Below, piece after piece: positions 20,698-34,284 of a DNA stretch of 64,000 nucleotides. Origin of the DNA: Xanthobacteraceae bacterium (GTDB lineage: Bacteria; Pseudomonadota; Alphaproteobacteria; Rhizobiales; Xanthobacteraceae); contig JARLIY010000132.1 in assembly GCA_031291475.1 (NCBI GenBank), forward strand, positions 1-64,000, in the 5' to 3' direction. The notes under the pieces are model-generated. The model had not been told where the DNA came from and did not search any database. It worked only from the letters and a program-made list of their open reading frames with translations. The position numbers were made by a program, and so were the translations under genes. The first letter of the stretch is position 1, and every line of letters begins with the position of its first letter.

Positions 20698-20828
20698 TTA
20701 CGACTACATCGGGCGAAAAACTGTGGGGCGAAAAAGGGCAAAAGGCGATTATGCTGCGCGGTAAGCCATTGTAAAAGCAAGATTTTTGACCAAAATTGAA
20801 GGCAAATTCAGCCGGAAATGTTGCAGCA

Positions 20829-21812
20829 ATGAGATTCAACCGTATCGGGGTCATCGGAGCCGGCGCCTGGGGGACGGCGCTGGCGCTGACCTGCCTGCGC
20901 GCCGGACGAAGCGTTACCGTCTGGGAGCCCGACGCCGCCCATTCCGCCCGGCTGAAGAAGACCCGCGAAAGTCCCTTCCTGCCCGGCGTGCGGCTCGATG
21001 ACCGCATCGCGCTGGCCGGCGGTTTCGCCGACGCCGCGCGGGCCGAGGCGCTCCTCCTTGTCGTGCCCGCACAATCCGTGCGCTCCGTCGCCGGGTCCTT
21101 GGCGCCACTGATCGCCGCCGGCACGCCGGTGATCGTCTGCGCCAAGGGCATCGAACGCGGGACAAAAAAATTTATGAGCGAGGTCATCGCCGAGTGCGCG
21201 CCGAACGCGGTGCCGGCGATTTTATCCGGACCGAGTTTCGCCGCCGACGTTGCCCGCGGGCTGCCGACGGCGGTCACTTTGGCGGCCGCCGACGACAAGC
21301 TCGGCGGCGAGCTGGCGCGGGCGATCGGCTCGACGAATTTTCGTCCCTATCATTCCAGCGACATGCGCGGGGCCGAACTCGGCGGCGCGGCCAAGAACGT
21401 GCTTGCCATCGCCGCCGGCATTGTGACCGGCCGCGGCCTTGGCGCCAGCGCTTCGGCGGCGCTGATCACGCGCGGCTTCGCCGAGCTCGTGCGCTTCGGC
21501 AGGGCCTATGGCGCAAGGGCGGAGACGATGATGGGGCTGTCGGGGCTTGGCGATTTGCTGCTGACCTGCTCGAGCCCCCAGTCCCGCAACTTCACTTTCG
21601 GCGTCAATCTGGGCCGCGGCCAAAAGCCCGAAGCCATCCATGCCGGTCTTGCCGAAGGCGTGTTCACGGCGCCGGTTCTCCTGGAGATGGCGCGCGAGCG
21701 GGCCGTCGACATGCCGATCTCATTCGCCGTCGCTGCGATGCTGGATGGGACGATGAGCGTCGATGCGGCGATCGAATCTTTGCTGACGCGACCGTTCAAG
21801 GCGGAGGGGTGA
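20829..21812 (+). CDS. gpsA: NAD(P)H-dependent glycerol-3-phosphate dehydrogenase
   Basis: [55 protein letters not shown]. Confidence 0.95.
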   Translation: MRFNRIGVIGAGAWGTALALTCLRAGRSVTVWEPDAAHSARLKKTRESPFLPGVRLDDRIALAGGFADAARAEALLLVVPAQSVRSVAGSLAPLIAAGTPVIVCAKGIERGTKKFMSEVIAECAPNAVPAILSGPSFAADVARGLPTAVTLAAADDKLGGELARAIGSTNFRPYHSSDMRGAELGGAAKNVLAIAAGIVTGRGLGASASAALITRGFAELVRFGRAYGARAETMMGLSGLGDLLLTCSSPQSRNFTFGVNLGRGQKPEAIHAGLAEGVFTAPVLLEMARERAVDMPISFAVAAMLDGTMSVDAAIESLLTRPFKAEG

Positions 21813-21813
21813 C

Positions 21814-22239
21814 ATGGCGTATTGGCTATTGAAGACCGAGCCCGAGGAATTCTCCTGGGACGATCAGTTAAAGCGCGGCGCCAAGGGCGAGACCTGGAGC
21901 GGCGTGCGCAATTTTACCGCGCGGCGCCATCTGAAAGAAATGAAGAAGGGCGAAAAGTTCTTCTTCTATCATACCGGCGACGAGAAGCAGGTCGTAGGCG
22001 TCGGCGAGGTGGTCCGCGAGCACTATCCCGATCCGACCGCCGCGAAAGGCGAACCGTGGATCGCGGTGACGACCGCAGCGGTCGAGCCTTTGCCGAAACC
22101 GGTGACACTTGCTGCGATCAAGGCCGAACCGAAGCTCAAAGACATGGCGCTGGTGAAATACTCCCGCCTGTCGGTGCAGCCGGTGACGGTGGATCAATGG
22201 AAGATCGTCTGCAAGATGGGGGGCCTGCCGGCGCGCTAG
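21814..22239 (+). CDS. EVE domain-containing protein
   Basis: YWLLKTEPEEFSWDDQLKRG...WSGVRNFTARRHLKEMKKGEKFFFYHTGDEKQVVGV. Confidence 0.92.
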   Translation: MAYWLLKTEPEEFSWDDQLKRGAKGETWSGVRNFTARRHLKEMKKGEKFFFYHTGDEKQVVGVGEVVREHYPDPTAAKGEPWIAVTTAAVEPLPKPVTLAAIKAEPKLKDMALVKYSRLSVQPVTVDQWKIVCKMGGLPAR

Positions 22240-22399
22240 TGGTCGGCTCTGCTACGCCGAGCGCGTGGTCGCGATCATTCCGCCGGCGCGACAATAATGC
22301 CAATAACGCCACAGACAGCCGCCTGTCCGCCAAAAGTCGGCTGTCAATAATGCCCGTAAAGGGAGAGAATGGCGCCGGTTGCGTAACCTGGAGGTCGGT

Positions 22400-24346
<1,947 letters not shown>

Positions 24347-24365
24347 CTCCCTTCTTACATTGTGT

Positions 24366-24506
24366 CGTCATTGCCGGACTTGATCCGGCAATCCATCGAG
24401 CGGCCCCGCTGCATGGACCGCCGGGCCTTCGCCCGCCGAAGCGGTTCTGAGTCTTTGCCTAGGGAAGGCTACGGACCGCGCAGGCGGGTCAAGCCTGGCG
24501 GTGACG
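24366..24506. repeat. Dispersed-type intergenic palindromic repeat
   Basis: Left CGTCATTGCCGGACTTGATCCGGCA and right GCGGGTCAAGCCTGGCGGTGACG ends are imperfectly complementary; inner TTGCCGGA-N5-TCCGGCAA. Confidence 0.6.
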
Positions 24507-24663
24507 AAATGTCGGAAACCTGGTGCACGTAAGACACACCTCGAAAAAATTTGTGAAAACTTCGCCGTGTCGCGCCGCCGGTACTGAGCGAACGCGCGCA
24601 TTCGATCTAAGATCGCGCGCGGTCACCGACTTTGGCGATGGAATTGTCGGGATTTTTTGCGCG

Positions 24664-25194
24664 ATGAGGGCTTCGACGATGCGAGGGAAAATTCTCCTTG
24701 TGGCTGTTGCGGCAACCGCCGCCGGCGCATTTGCTCTGACGCCGCACGGGGCGCAGGCACGCGGCGAAACGGTGACTATGAAAGAGACTTTCATGCCCGG
24801 AACAATCGTCGTGCGCACCAATGAGCGGCATCTTTATTACGTGGTCGGCTATGGACAGGCCATCCGCTATCCGGTCGGCGTCGGCCGCGCCGGCAAGCAA
24901 TGGGCGGGAACGTCCTACATCGACGGCAAATATATCCGGCCCGATTGGGCGCCACCGGCCGCGGTGCGGCACGATCATCCGAACCTGCCGAAGGTGATCA
25001 AGGGCGGCTCACCGCGCAATCCGATGGGTGTCGCGGCCATGTCGTTTGCGGGCAGCGAATACGCCATTCACGGCACCAACCAGCCGGGATCGATCGGCCA
25101 TTTCGTGTCCTACGGTTGCATCCGCATGTTCAATGAGGACGTCAAAGACCTGTACAGCCGGGTCAGCGTCGGCACGCGGGTGGTTGTGCAGTAG
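24664..25194 (+). CDS. L,D-transpeptidase (YkuD domain)
   Basis: Catalytic region AIHGTNQPGSIGHFVSYGCIRMFNEDV; signal peptide. Confidence 0.92.
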   Translation: MRASTMRGKILLVAVAATAAGAFALTPHGAQARGETVTMKETFMPGTIVVRTNERHLYYVVGYGQAIRYPVGVGRAGKQWAGTSYIDGKYIRPDWAPPAAVRHDHPNLPKVIKGGSPRNPMGVAAMSFAGSEYAIHGTNQPGSIGHFVSYGCIRMFNEDVKDLYSRVSVGTRVVVQ

Positions 25195-25242
25195 ACGACT
25201 TGCCAAAATCAAACTGAGACACCACCCCGAAAGTCCGGCGTG

Positions 25243-25479
25243 CTAGAAATCCGAGGTCAGGCCGTCCTTTTCCCAGTCGCCGTAGCGGGTCGGATCGAGC
25301 CCGTCGCGACCCTGGATTTCCTTCGGTTGAGCGGCGGCCTTTTGATCGCGCGCGGCGCGGCGCGAAGCCGCCTCGGCCAGCGCGCGCTCCGCCGCCTCGC
25401 TTAGCCGGTGCTTCTTGTCCCCGCTATCGGCTGCGGCATCGCTCGCGGGCGGTTTCGTTGGCGTGGGGTCGATTGGCAT
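25243..25479 (-). CDS. DUF1674 / SDHAF4-like small protein
   Basis: C-terminal GRDGLDPTRYGDWEKDGLTSDF matches the DUF1674 signature; 78 aa. Confidence 0.8.
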   Translation of the reverse strand: MPIDPTPTKPPASDAAADSGDKKHRLSEAAERALAEAASRRAARDQKAAAQPKEIQGRDGLDPTRYGDWEKDGLTSDF

Positions 25480-25530
25480 CGCCCCTGACTTGGCGTAGCC
25501 CTGCGCCGGCCGCAAGGAGGAATTTTTGCA

Positions 25531-26883
25531 GTGAAGAAAAGGCGTGAGCAGCCCGCCCGCCAGGGCAGCGCCGCCGACGCGCCGGGCCTCGCCACGCGGC
25601 TTCTTGCCGCCGACATCCTCGACGGCGTGCTGCGCCGCCGCCGCCCGCTCGACGATGAACTCGAAGGCCGCGCGCAAGCCGGACTTGCGAGCCTTGCGGA
25701 ACGCGATCGCGCGCTGACGCGGGCGCTGGTCGGGACCGTGCTCCGCCGGCTCGGCACCTTGCGCCACCTGATCGGCCTGTTCACCGAGCGCGGGCTGCCG
25801 GCAAAGGCGCCGCGCGTTGAGATCGCGCTCCTGCTCGGCGCCGCACAGATTCTTTTCCTCAACGTGCCCGACCACGCCGCCGTCGATCTCGCAGTACAGC
25901 TGGCGCGAGCGGACAAGCACGCGGCCCACTTTACCGGCCTGGTCAACGCGGTGCTGCGGCGCATCGCGCGCGAAGGCGCCGGGCGGCTCACCGCCCTCGA
26001 TACGGCCATGCTCGACACGCCGCCATGGCTGATGGCCCGCTGGATCGCGGCTTACGGTGAGACCGCCGCGCGCGCGATCGCGCTCGCCAATAGCCGCGAG
26101 CCGGCGCTCGATCTGACGGTGAAAAACGACCCCGAACAATGGGCCGAGAAGCTTGGCGGGCGCGTGCTGCCGACCGGTTCGGTGCGGCTTGTCGCGCAAG
26201 GCGCCGTGACCGCGCTGCCGGGCTTTGGCGAGGGCACGTGGTGGGTGCAGGACGCCGCGGCGGCGCTGCCGGCGCGTCTCCTTGGCCCCATCGCCGGGCT
26301 GCGCGTCGCCGATCTTTGCGCCGCGCCCGGCGGCAAGGCCGCGCAGCTTGCGGCCGCCGGCGCCCGCCTCACAGCGGTCGATCGCGCGCCCGCGCGACTT
26401 GCCCGCTTGCGCGAAAATCTCAACCGGCTCGGCTTCGCCGCCGAGTTCGTTTGCGCCGATGTCGCGGCGTGGGAGGCCGAGCCGTTCGACGCCGTTTTGC
26501 TCGACCCGCCCTGCTCCTCGACCGGCACCATCCGCCGCCATCCGGACGTGCAATGGCTCAAGCAGGAGGCTGACATCACGGCGCTCGCCGCCCTGCAACG
26601 CCGATTGATCGCGCGCGCGGTGGCGCTGACCAAAGCCGGCGGCACGATCGTTTATTGCACCTGTTCGCTCGAACCCGAAGAAGGTGAGGCCATCGTCGCC
26701 GATCTTCTTGCGCATGAAAACGGCGTGGGCCGGGCGCCGATCGCCGCCGCGGAGGTCTTCGGCCGCGGCGAATTCATCACGCGGGACGGCGACCTGCGGA
26801 CGCTGCCTTGCCATCTCCCCGACGCCGACTCGCGGCTTTCGGGTCTCGACGGTTTCTATGCCGCACGGCTGGTGAAACGCTAG
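25531..26883 (+). CDS. rsmB: 16S rRNA m5C967-type methyltransferase RsmB/Sun family
   Basis: N-terminal NusB-like region; LCAAPGGKAAQLAA; LLDPPCSSTGTIRRHPDVQW; YCTCSLEPEEGE. Confidence 0.9.
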   Translation: MKKRREQPARQGSAADAPGLATRLLAADILDGVLRRRRPLDDELEGRAQAGLASLAERDRALTRALVGTVLRRLGTLRHLIGLFTERGLPAKAPRVEIALLLGAAQILFLNVPDHAAVDLAVQLARADKHAAHFTGLVNAVLRRIAREGAGRLTALDTAMLDTPPWLMARWIAAYGETAARAIALANSREPALDLTVKNDPEQWAEKLGGRVLPTGSVRLVAQGAVTALPGFGEGTWWVQDAAAALPARLLGPIAGLRVADLCAAPGGKAAQLAAAGARLTAVDRAPARLARLRENLNRLGFAAEFVCADVAAWEAEPFDAVLLDPPCSSTGTIRRHPDVQWLKQEADITALAALQRRLIARAVALTKAGGTIVYCTCSLEPEEGEAIVADLLAHENGVGRAPIAAAEVFGRGEFITRDGDLRTLPCHLPDADSRLSGLDGFYAARLVKR

Positions 26884-26989
26884 CGTTTCCGCGGAGCAAA
26901 GCCGCCCGTTGGTCGGCGCTCCATCCTTCCGTTATGGTTCCGAATCGGCGGGACCAGTCGCTTCCGCCCAAGGAGGGGCGAGCGCGGCG

Positions 26990-28762
26990 ATGGCGCGCGT
27001 TTCAGTCGCGAATCAAGCGAGGCTGTCCTGGCTTTTGCTGCGCAGCGGGCTGCGGCAGCTCGCCGGCCGCATCAACGGCCATCCGGTGCTGCGCTGGCCG
27101 CTCCTGCCGCGCAAGGCCGATCGGCTGCTGATCGCCCCGCAGGATCTGCGCACCGCCGACGTCACCCGCGCAACGGAGATCTATTCGGGCCGCTTCGCCT
27201 TCGGCGGCAAAGTCGTGATCTGCGACAGCCGGTCGGTCTTCGAAATGGAGCCGCCGTCCGACGAATGGGCGACGGCCTTGCTTGGCTTCGGCTGGCTGCG
27301 CCACCTGCGCGCCGCCGATTCCGGCATCACCCGCGCCAATGCGCGCGCGCTGGTCGATGAATGGATTTCCCTGCAAGGCGCCTGGCATCCGCTGGGTTGG
27401 CGGCCCGACGTGCTGTCGCGGCGCATCATCTCCTGGCTCAGCCAGGCGCCTCTTCTCCTGCAAGACGCGGATATGCGCTTCTATCGGCGCTTCGTGCGCA
27501 GCCTCGTCCGCCAGGTGCGCTATCTGCGCCACACGGCGGGCGACGCCCATCGCGGCGTCTCCCGCACGCAGGCCACGATCGCGCTCACCTACGCCGCGCT
27601 CTGCATCGCCGGCCAGGCCCGTCACATCAAATCCACCACCGCCGGGCTCAAGAGCGAGATCGAGCGGCAAATCCTTCCCGACGGCGGCCATGTCAGCCGC
27701 GATCCCGGGGCGATCATCGAGATCCTGATCGAGTTCCTGCCGCTGCGCCAGGCGTTCTCCTCGCGCAACATCGCGCCGCCGCCGGCGCTGCTCAACGCCA
27801 TCGAGCGCATGATGCCGATGCTGCGCTTTTTCCGCCATTCCGAGGGGACGTTCGCGCATTTCAACGGCATGGGCGCGACGCCGGCCGAGCTTCTGCTCAC
27901 GCTGCTCGCCTACGACGAGTCGCACGGCGCGCCGCTGTCGAACGCGCCCTATTCCGCTTACCAGCGACTCGAAGCCGGCGGCAGCGTGCTAATCATGGAT
28001 ACCGGCCGCGCGCCGCCGATCGAGATGAGCCTGGAGGCGCATGCCGGATGCCTGTCGTTCGAATTCTCTTCCGCCAAGCAAAACCTCATCGTGGTCAATT
28101 GCGGGATGCCGGCAAATGCGCGCGACGAGTGGCGGCCGCTGGCGCGGGCGACCGCAGCGCATTCGACGGTGACGTTCAACGAGGTTTCATCGGCGCAATT
28201 CGTCGAGGCGCCGCCGTTCCGCCGCGTGCTCGGCGGCTCGCCCATGCTCGGCGGACCGAGTCACGTTTCGGTGTCACGCGAGGAGCGCCCGGACGCGATC
28301 GTGCTGCGCACCGGCCACGACGGCTATGCCGCGAGCTACGGCGTAGTGCATGAGCGCATTTTGACGCTTGCCGCCGACGGCACACGACTCGAAGGCGCGG
28401 ATTTGTTCCTCGCCGCCGACGGCGGGGCGCAGATACGTACCAGTGAGGACCGCTACGCGGTGCGCTTCCATCTGCATCCCCTGGTCAAGGCAACGCGGCT
28501 CAGCGACGGCCACGGCGTCCTGCTGCTCATGCCGAACAAAGAAGTGTGGACCTTCAGCGCCGGTGACGATCCCGTGCAAATCGAAGACAGCGTCTATCTC
28601 GCCGGGAACGACGGTCCGCGGCGCGCGGCGCAGGTGGTGATTCACGGCCACGCGCGAGAGAAGCCGCGGGTGACCTGGAGCTTCCAGCAGGCCAGCTCGC
28701 GTGCCGAAGCGACCGCCGGCGCCGCCCGACGGGCGCGAGACGAAGAGCCGAAGCTGCTGTGA
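26990..28762 (+). CDS. Heparinase II/III family protein
   Basis: Heparinase-like architecture; ILIEFLPLRQAF...GTFAHFNGMG; AGCLSFEFSSAKQNLIVVNCG. Confidence 0.85.
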   Translation: MARVSVANQARLSWLLLRSGLRQLAGRINGHPVLRWPLLPRKADRLLIAPQDLRTADVTRATEIYSGRFAFGGKVVICDSRSVFEMEPPSDEWATALLGFGWLRHLRAADSGITRANARALVDEWISLQGAWHPLGWRPDVLSRRIISWLSQAPLLLQDADMRFYRRFVRSLVRQVRYLRHTAGDAHRGVSRTQATIALTYAALCIAGQARHIKSTTAGLKSEIERQILPDGGHVSRDPGAIIEILIEFLPLRQAFSSRNIAPPPALLNAIERMMPMLRFFRHSEGTFAHFNGMGATPAELLLTLLAYDESHGAPLSNAPYSAYQRLEAGGSVLIMDTGRAPPIEMSLEAHAGCLSFEFSSAKQNLIVVNCGMPANARDEWRPLARATAAHSTVTFNEVSSAQFVEAPPFRRVLGGSPMLGGPSHVSVSREERPDAIVLRTGHDGYAASYGVVHERILTLAADGTRLEGADLFLAADGGAQIRTSEDRYAVRFHLHPLVKATRLSDGHGVLLLMPNKEVWTFSAGDDPVQIEDSVYLAGNDGPRRAAQVVIHGHAREKPRVTWSFQQASSRAEATAGAARRARDEEPKLL

Positions 28763-28812
28763 GATTCATTTCCACCCTCCCCCGCCGGCAGGGGACAGAG
28801 TAAAGAGAGGCC

Positions 28813-30405
28813 ATGAGCGAACATCTGCGCCGCGTATCGCGCGCCCTCATCTCCGTCTCCGACAAAACCGGGGTCGTGGAATTCGCCCGCGCGCTTTTCG
28901 GCTATGACATTGAACTCGTGTCGACCGGCGGGACGCACGCGTTGCTGGCCCAGGCCGGCCTCAAGGTCATTGAGATTTCCGATCTCACCGGATTTCCGGA
29001 AATGATGGATGGCCGGGTCAAAACCCTGCATCCGGCGGTGCATGGCGGGTTGCTCGCCATCCGCAACAATCCCGCGCATGCCGAGGCGCTGCGCGCGCAC
29101 GGCATCCGCCCCATCGATCTCCTGGTGGTCAATCTCTACCCGTTCGAGAAGACCGCGGCGCGCGGCGCGCCTTTCGAGGATTGCATCGAGAATATCGATA
29201 TCGGCGGCCCGGCAATGATCCGCGCCGCCGCCAAGAACCATGCCGACGTCGCGGTCGTGGTCGAGCCGACCGACTATTCCGCATTGCTCGACGAATTCGC
29301 CCAGCACGGCGGGATGACGACGCTCGCGCTGCGCCGCCGGCTCGCCGCCAAGGCTTACGCGCGCACCGCCGCCTACGATGCGGCAATCGCCAACTGGTTC
29401 GCCGACAAACTCGGGGTGGTCGCACCCGACTACCGCGCCATCGGCGGCCGGCTGATCGAGGAACTGCGCTACGGGGAGAACCCGCACCAGACGGCGGCGT
29501 TCTATCGCACAAGCGATGCGCGCTTCGGCGTCGCCACCGCGCTGCAGGCGCAGGGCAAGCAGCTTTCCTACAATAACCTCAACGACACCGACGCGGCCTA
29601 TGAATGCGTCGCCGAATTCGATCCGGCGCGCACCGCGGCTTGCGCCATCATCAAGCACGCCAATCCTTGCGGCGTCGCCGAGGGCGAAAACCTCGCCGAC
29701 GCTTACCGCAAGGCGCTGGCTTGCGATCCGGTTTCGGCGTTCGGCGGCATCGTCGCGCTCAACCGCCGGCTCGATGCTGACGCAGCGCGCACCATCACCG
29801 AGATTTTCACCGAAGTCATCATTGCTCCGGATGCGACCGAGGAAGCGATCGCCATCGTCGGCGGCAAGAAGAATCTGCGGCTCCTGATCGCCGGTGGCTT
29901 GCCCGATCCGCGTGCCGGCGGGCTCGTGGCAAAGACCGTGGCCGGCGGACTCCTCGTGCAATCGCGCGACAAGGCGGTGGTCGATGACTTGGAATTGAAA
30001 ACCGTGACCGCGCGCGCGCCGAGCAATACCGAGCTACGCGATTTGCGCTTCGCCTTCCGCGTCGCCAAGCACATCAAGTCGAATACCATCGTCTATGCGA
30101 AAGAGTCCGCGACCGTCGGCATCGGCGCCGGGCAAATGAGCCGGGTCGATGCGGCGCGCATCGCCGTGCGCAAAGCCGAGGACGCGGCCAAGGCGGCCGG
30201 TCGCAAAGAGCCCGCGACCCGGGGATCGGTGGTGGCGTCGGATGCGTTCTTCCCCTTCGCCGACGGCCTCCTGGTCGTCATCGAGGCCGGCGCCACGGCC
30301 GTCATTCAGCCCGGCGGGTCGGTGCGCGACGATGAGGTGATCAAGGCTGCCAACGACCACGGCGTCGCCATGGTCTTTACCGGCGTCCGGCATTTTCGGC
30401 ATTAG
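28813..30405 (+). CDS. purH: Bifunctional AICAR formyltransferase/IMP cyclohydrolase
   Basis: [52 protein letters not shown]. Confidence 0.97.
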   Translation: MSEHLRRVSRALISVSDKTGVVEFARALFGYDIELVSTGGTHALLAQAGLKVIEISDLTGFPEMMDGRVKTLHPAVHGGLLAIRNNPAHAEALRAHGIRPIDLLVVNLYPFEKTAARGAPFEDCIENIDIGGPAMIRAAAKNHADVAVVVEPTDYSALLDEFAQHGGMTTLALRRRLAAKAYARTAAYDAAIANWFADKLGVVAPDYRAIGGRLIEELRYGENPHQTAAFYRTSDARFGVATALQAQGKQLSYNNLNDTDAAYECVAEFDPARTAACAIIKHANPCGVAEGENLADAYRKALACDPVSAFGGIVALNRRLDADAARTITEIFTEVIIAPDATEEAIAIVGGKKNLRLLIAGGLPDPRAGGLVAKTVAGGLLVQSRDKAVVDDLELKTVTARAPSNTELRDLRFAFRVAKHIKSNTIVYAKESATVGIGAGQMSRVDAARIAVRKAEDAAKAAGRKEPATRGSVVASDAFFPFADGLLVVIEAGATAVIQPGGSVRDDEVIKAANDHGVAMVFTGVRHFRH

Positions 30406-30421
30406 CGTCGTTCCAGGGCGC

Positions 30422-30739
30422 CTACACCGCGGCGGTGATCCACTGTTCGAGCTTTTGCTTGGGCGCAGCGCCGACCTGGCGGGAAGCGAGTTGACCGCCC
30501 TTGAACAGCATGAGCGTCGGGATCGACATGATGCCGTATTTCGTCGTGGTCGCCGGATTCTCGTCGACGTTGAGCTTGACGATCTTGACCTTGCCGTTGA
30601 GCGAATTGGAGATTTCCTCAAGCGCCGGACTGATCATCCGGCAGGGACCGCACCATTCCGCCCAGAAATCCACCACGACCGGCCCGCTGGCCTTGAGCAC
30701 GTCCTGATCGAACGTTGCATCCGTGACTTTGTCGACCAT
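30422..30739 (-). CDS. trxA: Thioredoxin
   Basis: [22 protein letters not shown]. Confidence 0.95.
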   Translation of the reverse strand: MVDKVTDATFDQDVLKASGPVVVDFWAEWCGPCRMISPALEEISNSLNGKVKIVKLNVDENPATTTKYGIMSIPTLMLFKGGQLASRQVGAAPKQKLEQWITAAV

Positions 30740-30804
30740 GGCAGACCTCGCTGTTTCGGAAAAAATCGGCAGGGCACGAAACCTATGAATGGCGTTCGCC
30801 AGCG

Positions 30805-33800
30805 TCAAGGGAGCTTCACCGGAGCGTGACCTTCCTGCAGGATTACGGCCAATTCCGCCTCCATCGCCGCGCCGGGAACATCGATGACGTTCGGCCCGGC
30901 GGTGAAAAGCAGTGCCGCGCGAATCGTTTTTTCCGGGTAAATGCGCGCAAGCACCGCGCGATAGAGCGCGAGCTGGGCGACATAGGGCCGTACCTCCGCC
31001 AGGCGGCGCGGGACCGCACGATCGGTCTTGTAGTCGGCGATCAGGACGGCACCGGCCGTTACCGCCAGCCGATCCACTTGTCCCGACACCGCGATCGCGG
31101 GAGCGCCGGGGCGGCCGATGCGGCCGACGATCGGCACCTCGGCGCGGCTTCCCGGCGCGAAAACTTCGGCAAAGACCAAATCGTTGAGGATGGCGAGGAT
31201 CTGTTGCGCGATCTCCGCCTGCTCGCCGGCGGTGAAATCTGCGGCGGCTTTGAGATAGCGCTCGATAGCGGCTTTGCGCCCGGCTTCCGGGATATCGGGC
31301 AAGGACTGCATCAGCCGGTGCACGATGCGGCCGCGTTGGAGCGCTTTGCGGCGCTCGCCGGCGGAGCCCGCATGCGCGAAGGTGCGGCCGATTTCTTCGT
31401 CGAATGCCGTGGACGGTGATAGCGGTACAAAGCGTGGTGTTTCCGGCGGGGCAGGTTCACGCAGCCACGACGGCAGGCGGCGTCGCTCGGCATCCGCTTC
31501 TGCCGCCAACGGCGCGGGCCCCGGGGCCGCAGCGGCCGCAGCGGCCGCCGTGGCCACCGTGGCCGCTGGCTTGCGATAGCGCCAGACTTTTTCGCCGCCC
31601 TCTTCTTCCTCGACCAGAAGCGGCTTCAGCGGCTCATAGATGAGATCGTACCAGCAGCCCTTCGGCCGTCCCTTGACGCCATCGGCGCCGCCGACAATCA
31701 GCCTGTCGGCGGCGCGCGTCATGGCGACGTAGAGAAGACGACGATATTCGTTCTCGGCCTCCGTGGCGGCGAGGCTGCGCGCCTCGGCGACCTGGGAGAC
31801 GTCATCGGCCTTGCGGCCGACCCAGATTGTGGCGCCTTCGGCAAGTTGCAACAGCGGCGGCGGCCGCGGACCGGCGGGCGGCGTCATCGTGTCGGCGAGG
31901 AATACGACCGGCGCTTCCAGGCCCTTGGCGCCGTGCACGGTCATGACGCGCACTTCGTCGCGGCGGATTTCCATATCGCGCTTCACCTCGGCGCGCGCGT
32001 CGCGCAGCCACGTCAAAAAACCTTGCAACGACGGCGTTTCACGCCGCTCATAGTCGAATGCGACGTTGAGGAACTCGTCGATCGCGTCGTTTGCCTCCGC
32101 CCCGAGCCGGGCGAGGAAGCGCCGGCGCGCCCCGCCCTCGCCCAGCAGCAGCGCATAGAATGCGAAAGGCGTTTCACCGCGCGCGCGTTGCGTGAGTTCA
32201 TCGAGACGCGAAACGGCATCGGCGAAGATCGGATTGTCCGCGGCCTTGCGGACGAGCGCCGCGCGCAACGAGGACCGGCCGCGGTCCCAGGCAATCGCGA
32301 ACAAATCTTCGTCGCTAAACCCGAACAGCGGGCTCCTTAACACCGTCGCCAGCGCCAGATCGTGTTCCGGCAAAAGGAGCGCGTCGGCGAGCGCCATCAA
32401 GTCCATCACCGCGATATGCTCCGTGAGCATGAGGCGGTCCGCGCCGGCGACCTGAACCTCCATTCTCTTGAGCGCGCGGATGATCGCCTCGAACAATTCG
32501 CCCCGCTGCCGCACCAGGATCAGAATTTCGCCATAGCGTGCGATGCCCTCGTCCACCAATCTGCGCACATTGCGCGCGATGCGCCGTGCGAGTTTCACCC
32601 GCGGGCTGGTCTCGCTCACGGTATCGAACGGCGCGTCCCATCCTTCCTTGTTTTCGTTGCGCTTATCGGGCTTTTCCGGCTCCCAAATCTCGACCAGGCT
32701 GGGCGCGGCATTCGGCAATGCGATGTGCGGCGGAAAGCCGTCCAGGTCCGAGGTGACGCTCGGCGCCACGTCCTTGCCTTTGAAAACCTTGTCCACGGCG
32801 GCAAGGATGGCTTCCCCCGAGCGGAACGAATGCTCGAACTTGCTGACGACGAATGCCAGCCCGCTCTTCTCGTGCGCGCCCTTGAAATAGCGCAGCATGT
32901 CGGCGAATTCCTTGGGCGCGGCGTCCTGGAACGAATAAATGGACTGCTTTTCATCGCCGACCGCGAAAATCGTTCGCGCCACGCTGCGCGCGCCCGCGCC
33001 GGCGGTGAACTCGGCGGTGAGCCGTCGCACGATGTCCCACTGTTTGTGGCTGGTATCCTGCGCTTCGTCGACCAGGACGTGATCGATGCCGAGATCGAGC
33101 TTGTAATGCACCCAGGCGGCGCTGAAATCGGAAAGCAGCGCCAGCGCCTTGTCGACCAAATCGTCGTAGTCGAGCAGCCCGCGGCGCTCCTTTTCGTCGT
33201 GATAACGGGTCAACACCTCATAGGCGACGGTGACGAGCGCGGCGCTGCGATCGCGGCTGGCGACGGCGCGGCGACGCTGCAGAAGCCCGTAGACACGTTT
33301 CTGCTCCGCCACCAGCCGCTCGACCAACGCGGCGTCATCGATCGCGCCGCTGACGACCGACACGCGCGGCGTACGTCCGCTACCAACGCTCGTGCAAAAT
33401 ATGTCGAGATAGGTTTCGACGCGATCGCCACTCGAAAGCGCCGGCAAGCTTTCGAAGCGGCGAGCCTGCTCGCGGTCATTCTTGCCGCCCCGAGCGAGGA
33501 CTTTTGCGATCGCCGGCCATTCCGGCGGTGCGACGATCGCACCAGAGAAATACGTCGCTTCCACCTCATCGATGCTTTCCGACGGCGCGACGCCGAGCGT
33601 CTGTTCCAGATTCGCAATCGCGGCCTGGATGCCACCCGTTTTCGCCACCCAGCGGGTAATCGCATCGCGCCTGCCAATGGCCTCGCGCACCACGTCGCGA
33701 AAAGTCTGATCGGCCGCTGCCGTCATTGCCGCATTCAGAGCGCGAGCCAGCGCGCTGTCGGGAGCGCGAGCGCCGTCGAGCAGCACGTTGAGCGTCAACC

Positions 33801-34284
33801 GCTCCAGAAACTGCGACTGCTCGGCCTCGTCAAGCACGCTGAAGCGGGCGGCAACGTTGGCTTCGAACGGGAACTGATGCAGCAATTGCGTGCAGAAAGC
33901 ATGGATGGTCTGCACCTTCAGCCCACCGGGCGTTTCCAGCGCGCGGGCGAACAGCCGCCGCGCCAGCGACCGCCGCTGCGCGTCCGGCCTCACGGTGGAA
34001 CTTTCCTGAATGGCCTCATCGAGCCTGGCATCGGTGAACGTCGTCCACTCGGCGAGCGTATCGAACACGCGTTTCGCCATATTGGCGGCCGCCGCCTTGG
34101 TAAAAGTGATGCAGAGGATTTTTTCCGGCTCGAAGCCTTGCAGCAGCAGATTGATGACGCGCTGCGCCAGCACATAGGTCTTGCCGGAGCCGGCGTTGGC
34201 GGCCACCCACGCCGACACGCCCGGATCGGACGCCTCGCTCTGCCTGCGCCGCACTTCGCTCGGAATCGAACCCGGCGTTCTCAT
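30805..34284 (-). CDS. addA: Double-strand break repair helicase AddA
   Basis: [25 protein letters not shown] Walker [30 protein letters not shown]-terminal nuclease [14 protein letters not shown] overlap with addB. Confidence 0.95.
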   Translation of the reverse strand: MRTPGSIPSEVRRRQSEASDPGVSAWVAANAGSGKTYVLAQRVINLLLQGFEPEKILCITFTKAAAANMAKRVFDTLAEWTTFTDARLDEAIQESSTVRPDAQRRSLARRLFARALETPGGLKVQTIHAFCTQLLHQFPFEANVAARFSVLDEAEQSQFLERLTLNVLLDGARAPDSALARALNAAMTAAADQTFRDVVREAIGRRDAITRWVAKTGGIQAAIANLEQTLGVAPSESIDEVEATYFSGAIVAPPEWPAIAKVLARGGKNDREQARRFESLPALSSGDRVETYLDIFCTSVGSGRTPRVSVVSGAIDDAALVERLVAEQKRVYGLLQRRRAVASRDRSAALVTVAYEVLTRYHDEKERRGLLDYDDLVDKALALLSDFSAAWVHYKLDLGIDHVLVDEAQDTSHKQWDIVRRLTAEFTAGAGARSVARTIFAVGDEKQSIYSFQDAAPKEFADMLRYFKGAHEKSGLAFVVSKFEHSFRSGEAILAAVDKVFKGKDVAPSVTSDLDGFPPHIALPNAAPSLVEIWEPEKPDKRNENKEGWDAPFDTVSETSPRVKLARRIARNVRRLVDEGIARYGEILILVRQRGELFEAIIRALKRMEVQVAGADRLMLTEHIAVMDLMALADALLLPEHDLALATVLRSPLFGFSDEDLFAIAWDRGRSSLRAALVRKAADNPIFADAVSRLDELTQRARGETPFAFYALLLGEGGARRRFLARLGAEANDAIDEFLNVAFDYERRETPSLQGFLTWLRDARAEVKRDMEIRRDEVRVMTVHGAKGLEAPVVFLADTMTPPAGPRPPPLLQLAEGATIWVGRKADDVSQVAEARSLAATEAENEYRRLLYVAMTRAADRLIVGGADGVKGRPKGCWYDLIYEPLKPLLVEEEEGGEKVWRYRKPAATVATAAAAAAAAPGPAPLAAEADAERRRLPSWLREPAPPETPRFVPLSPSTAFDEEIGRTFAHAGSAGERRKALQRGRIVHRLMQSLPDIPEAGRKAAIERYLKAAADFTAGEQAEIAQQILAILNDLVFAEVFAPGSRAEVPIVGRIGRPGAPAIAVSGQVDRLAVTAGAVLIADYKTDRAVPRRLAEVRPYVAQLALYRAVLARIYPEKTIRAALLFTAGPNVIDVPGAAMEAELAVILQEGHAPVKLP

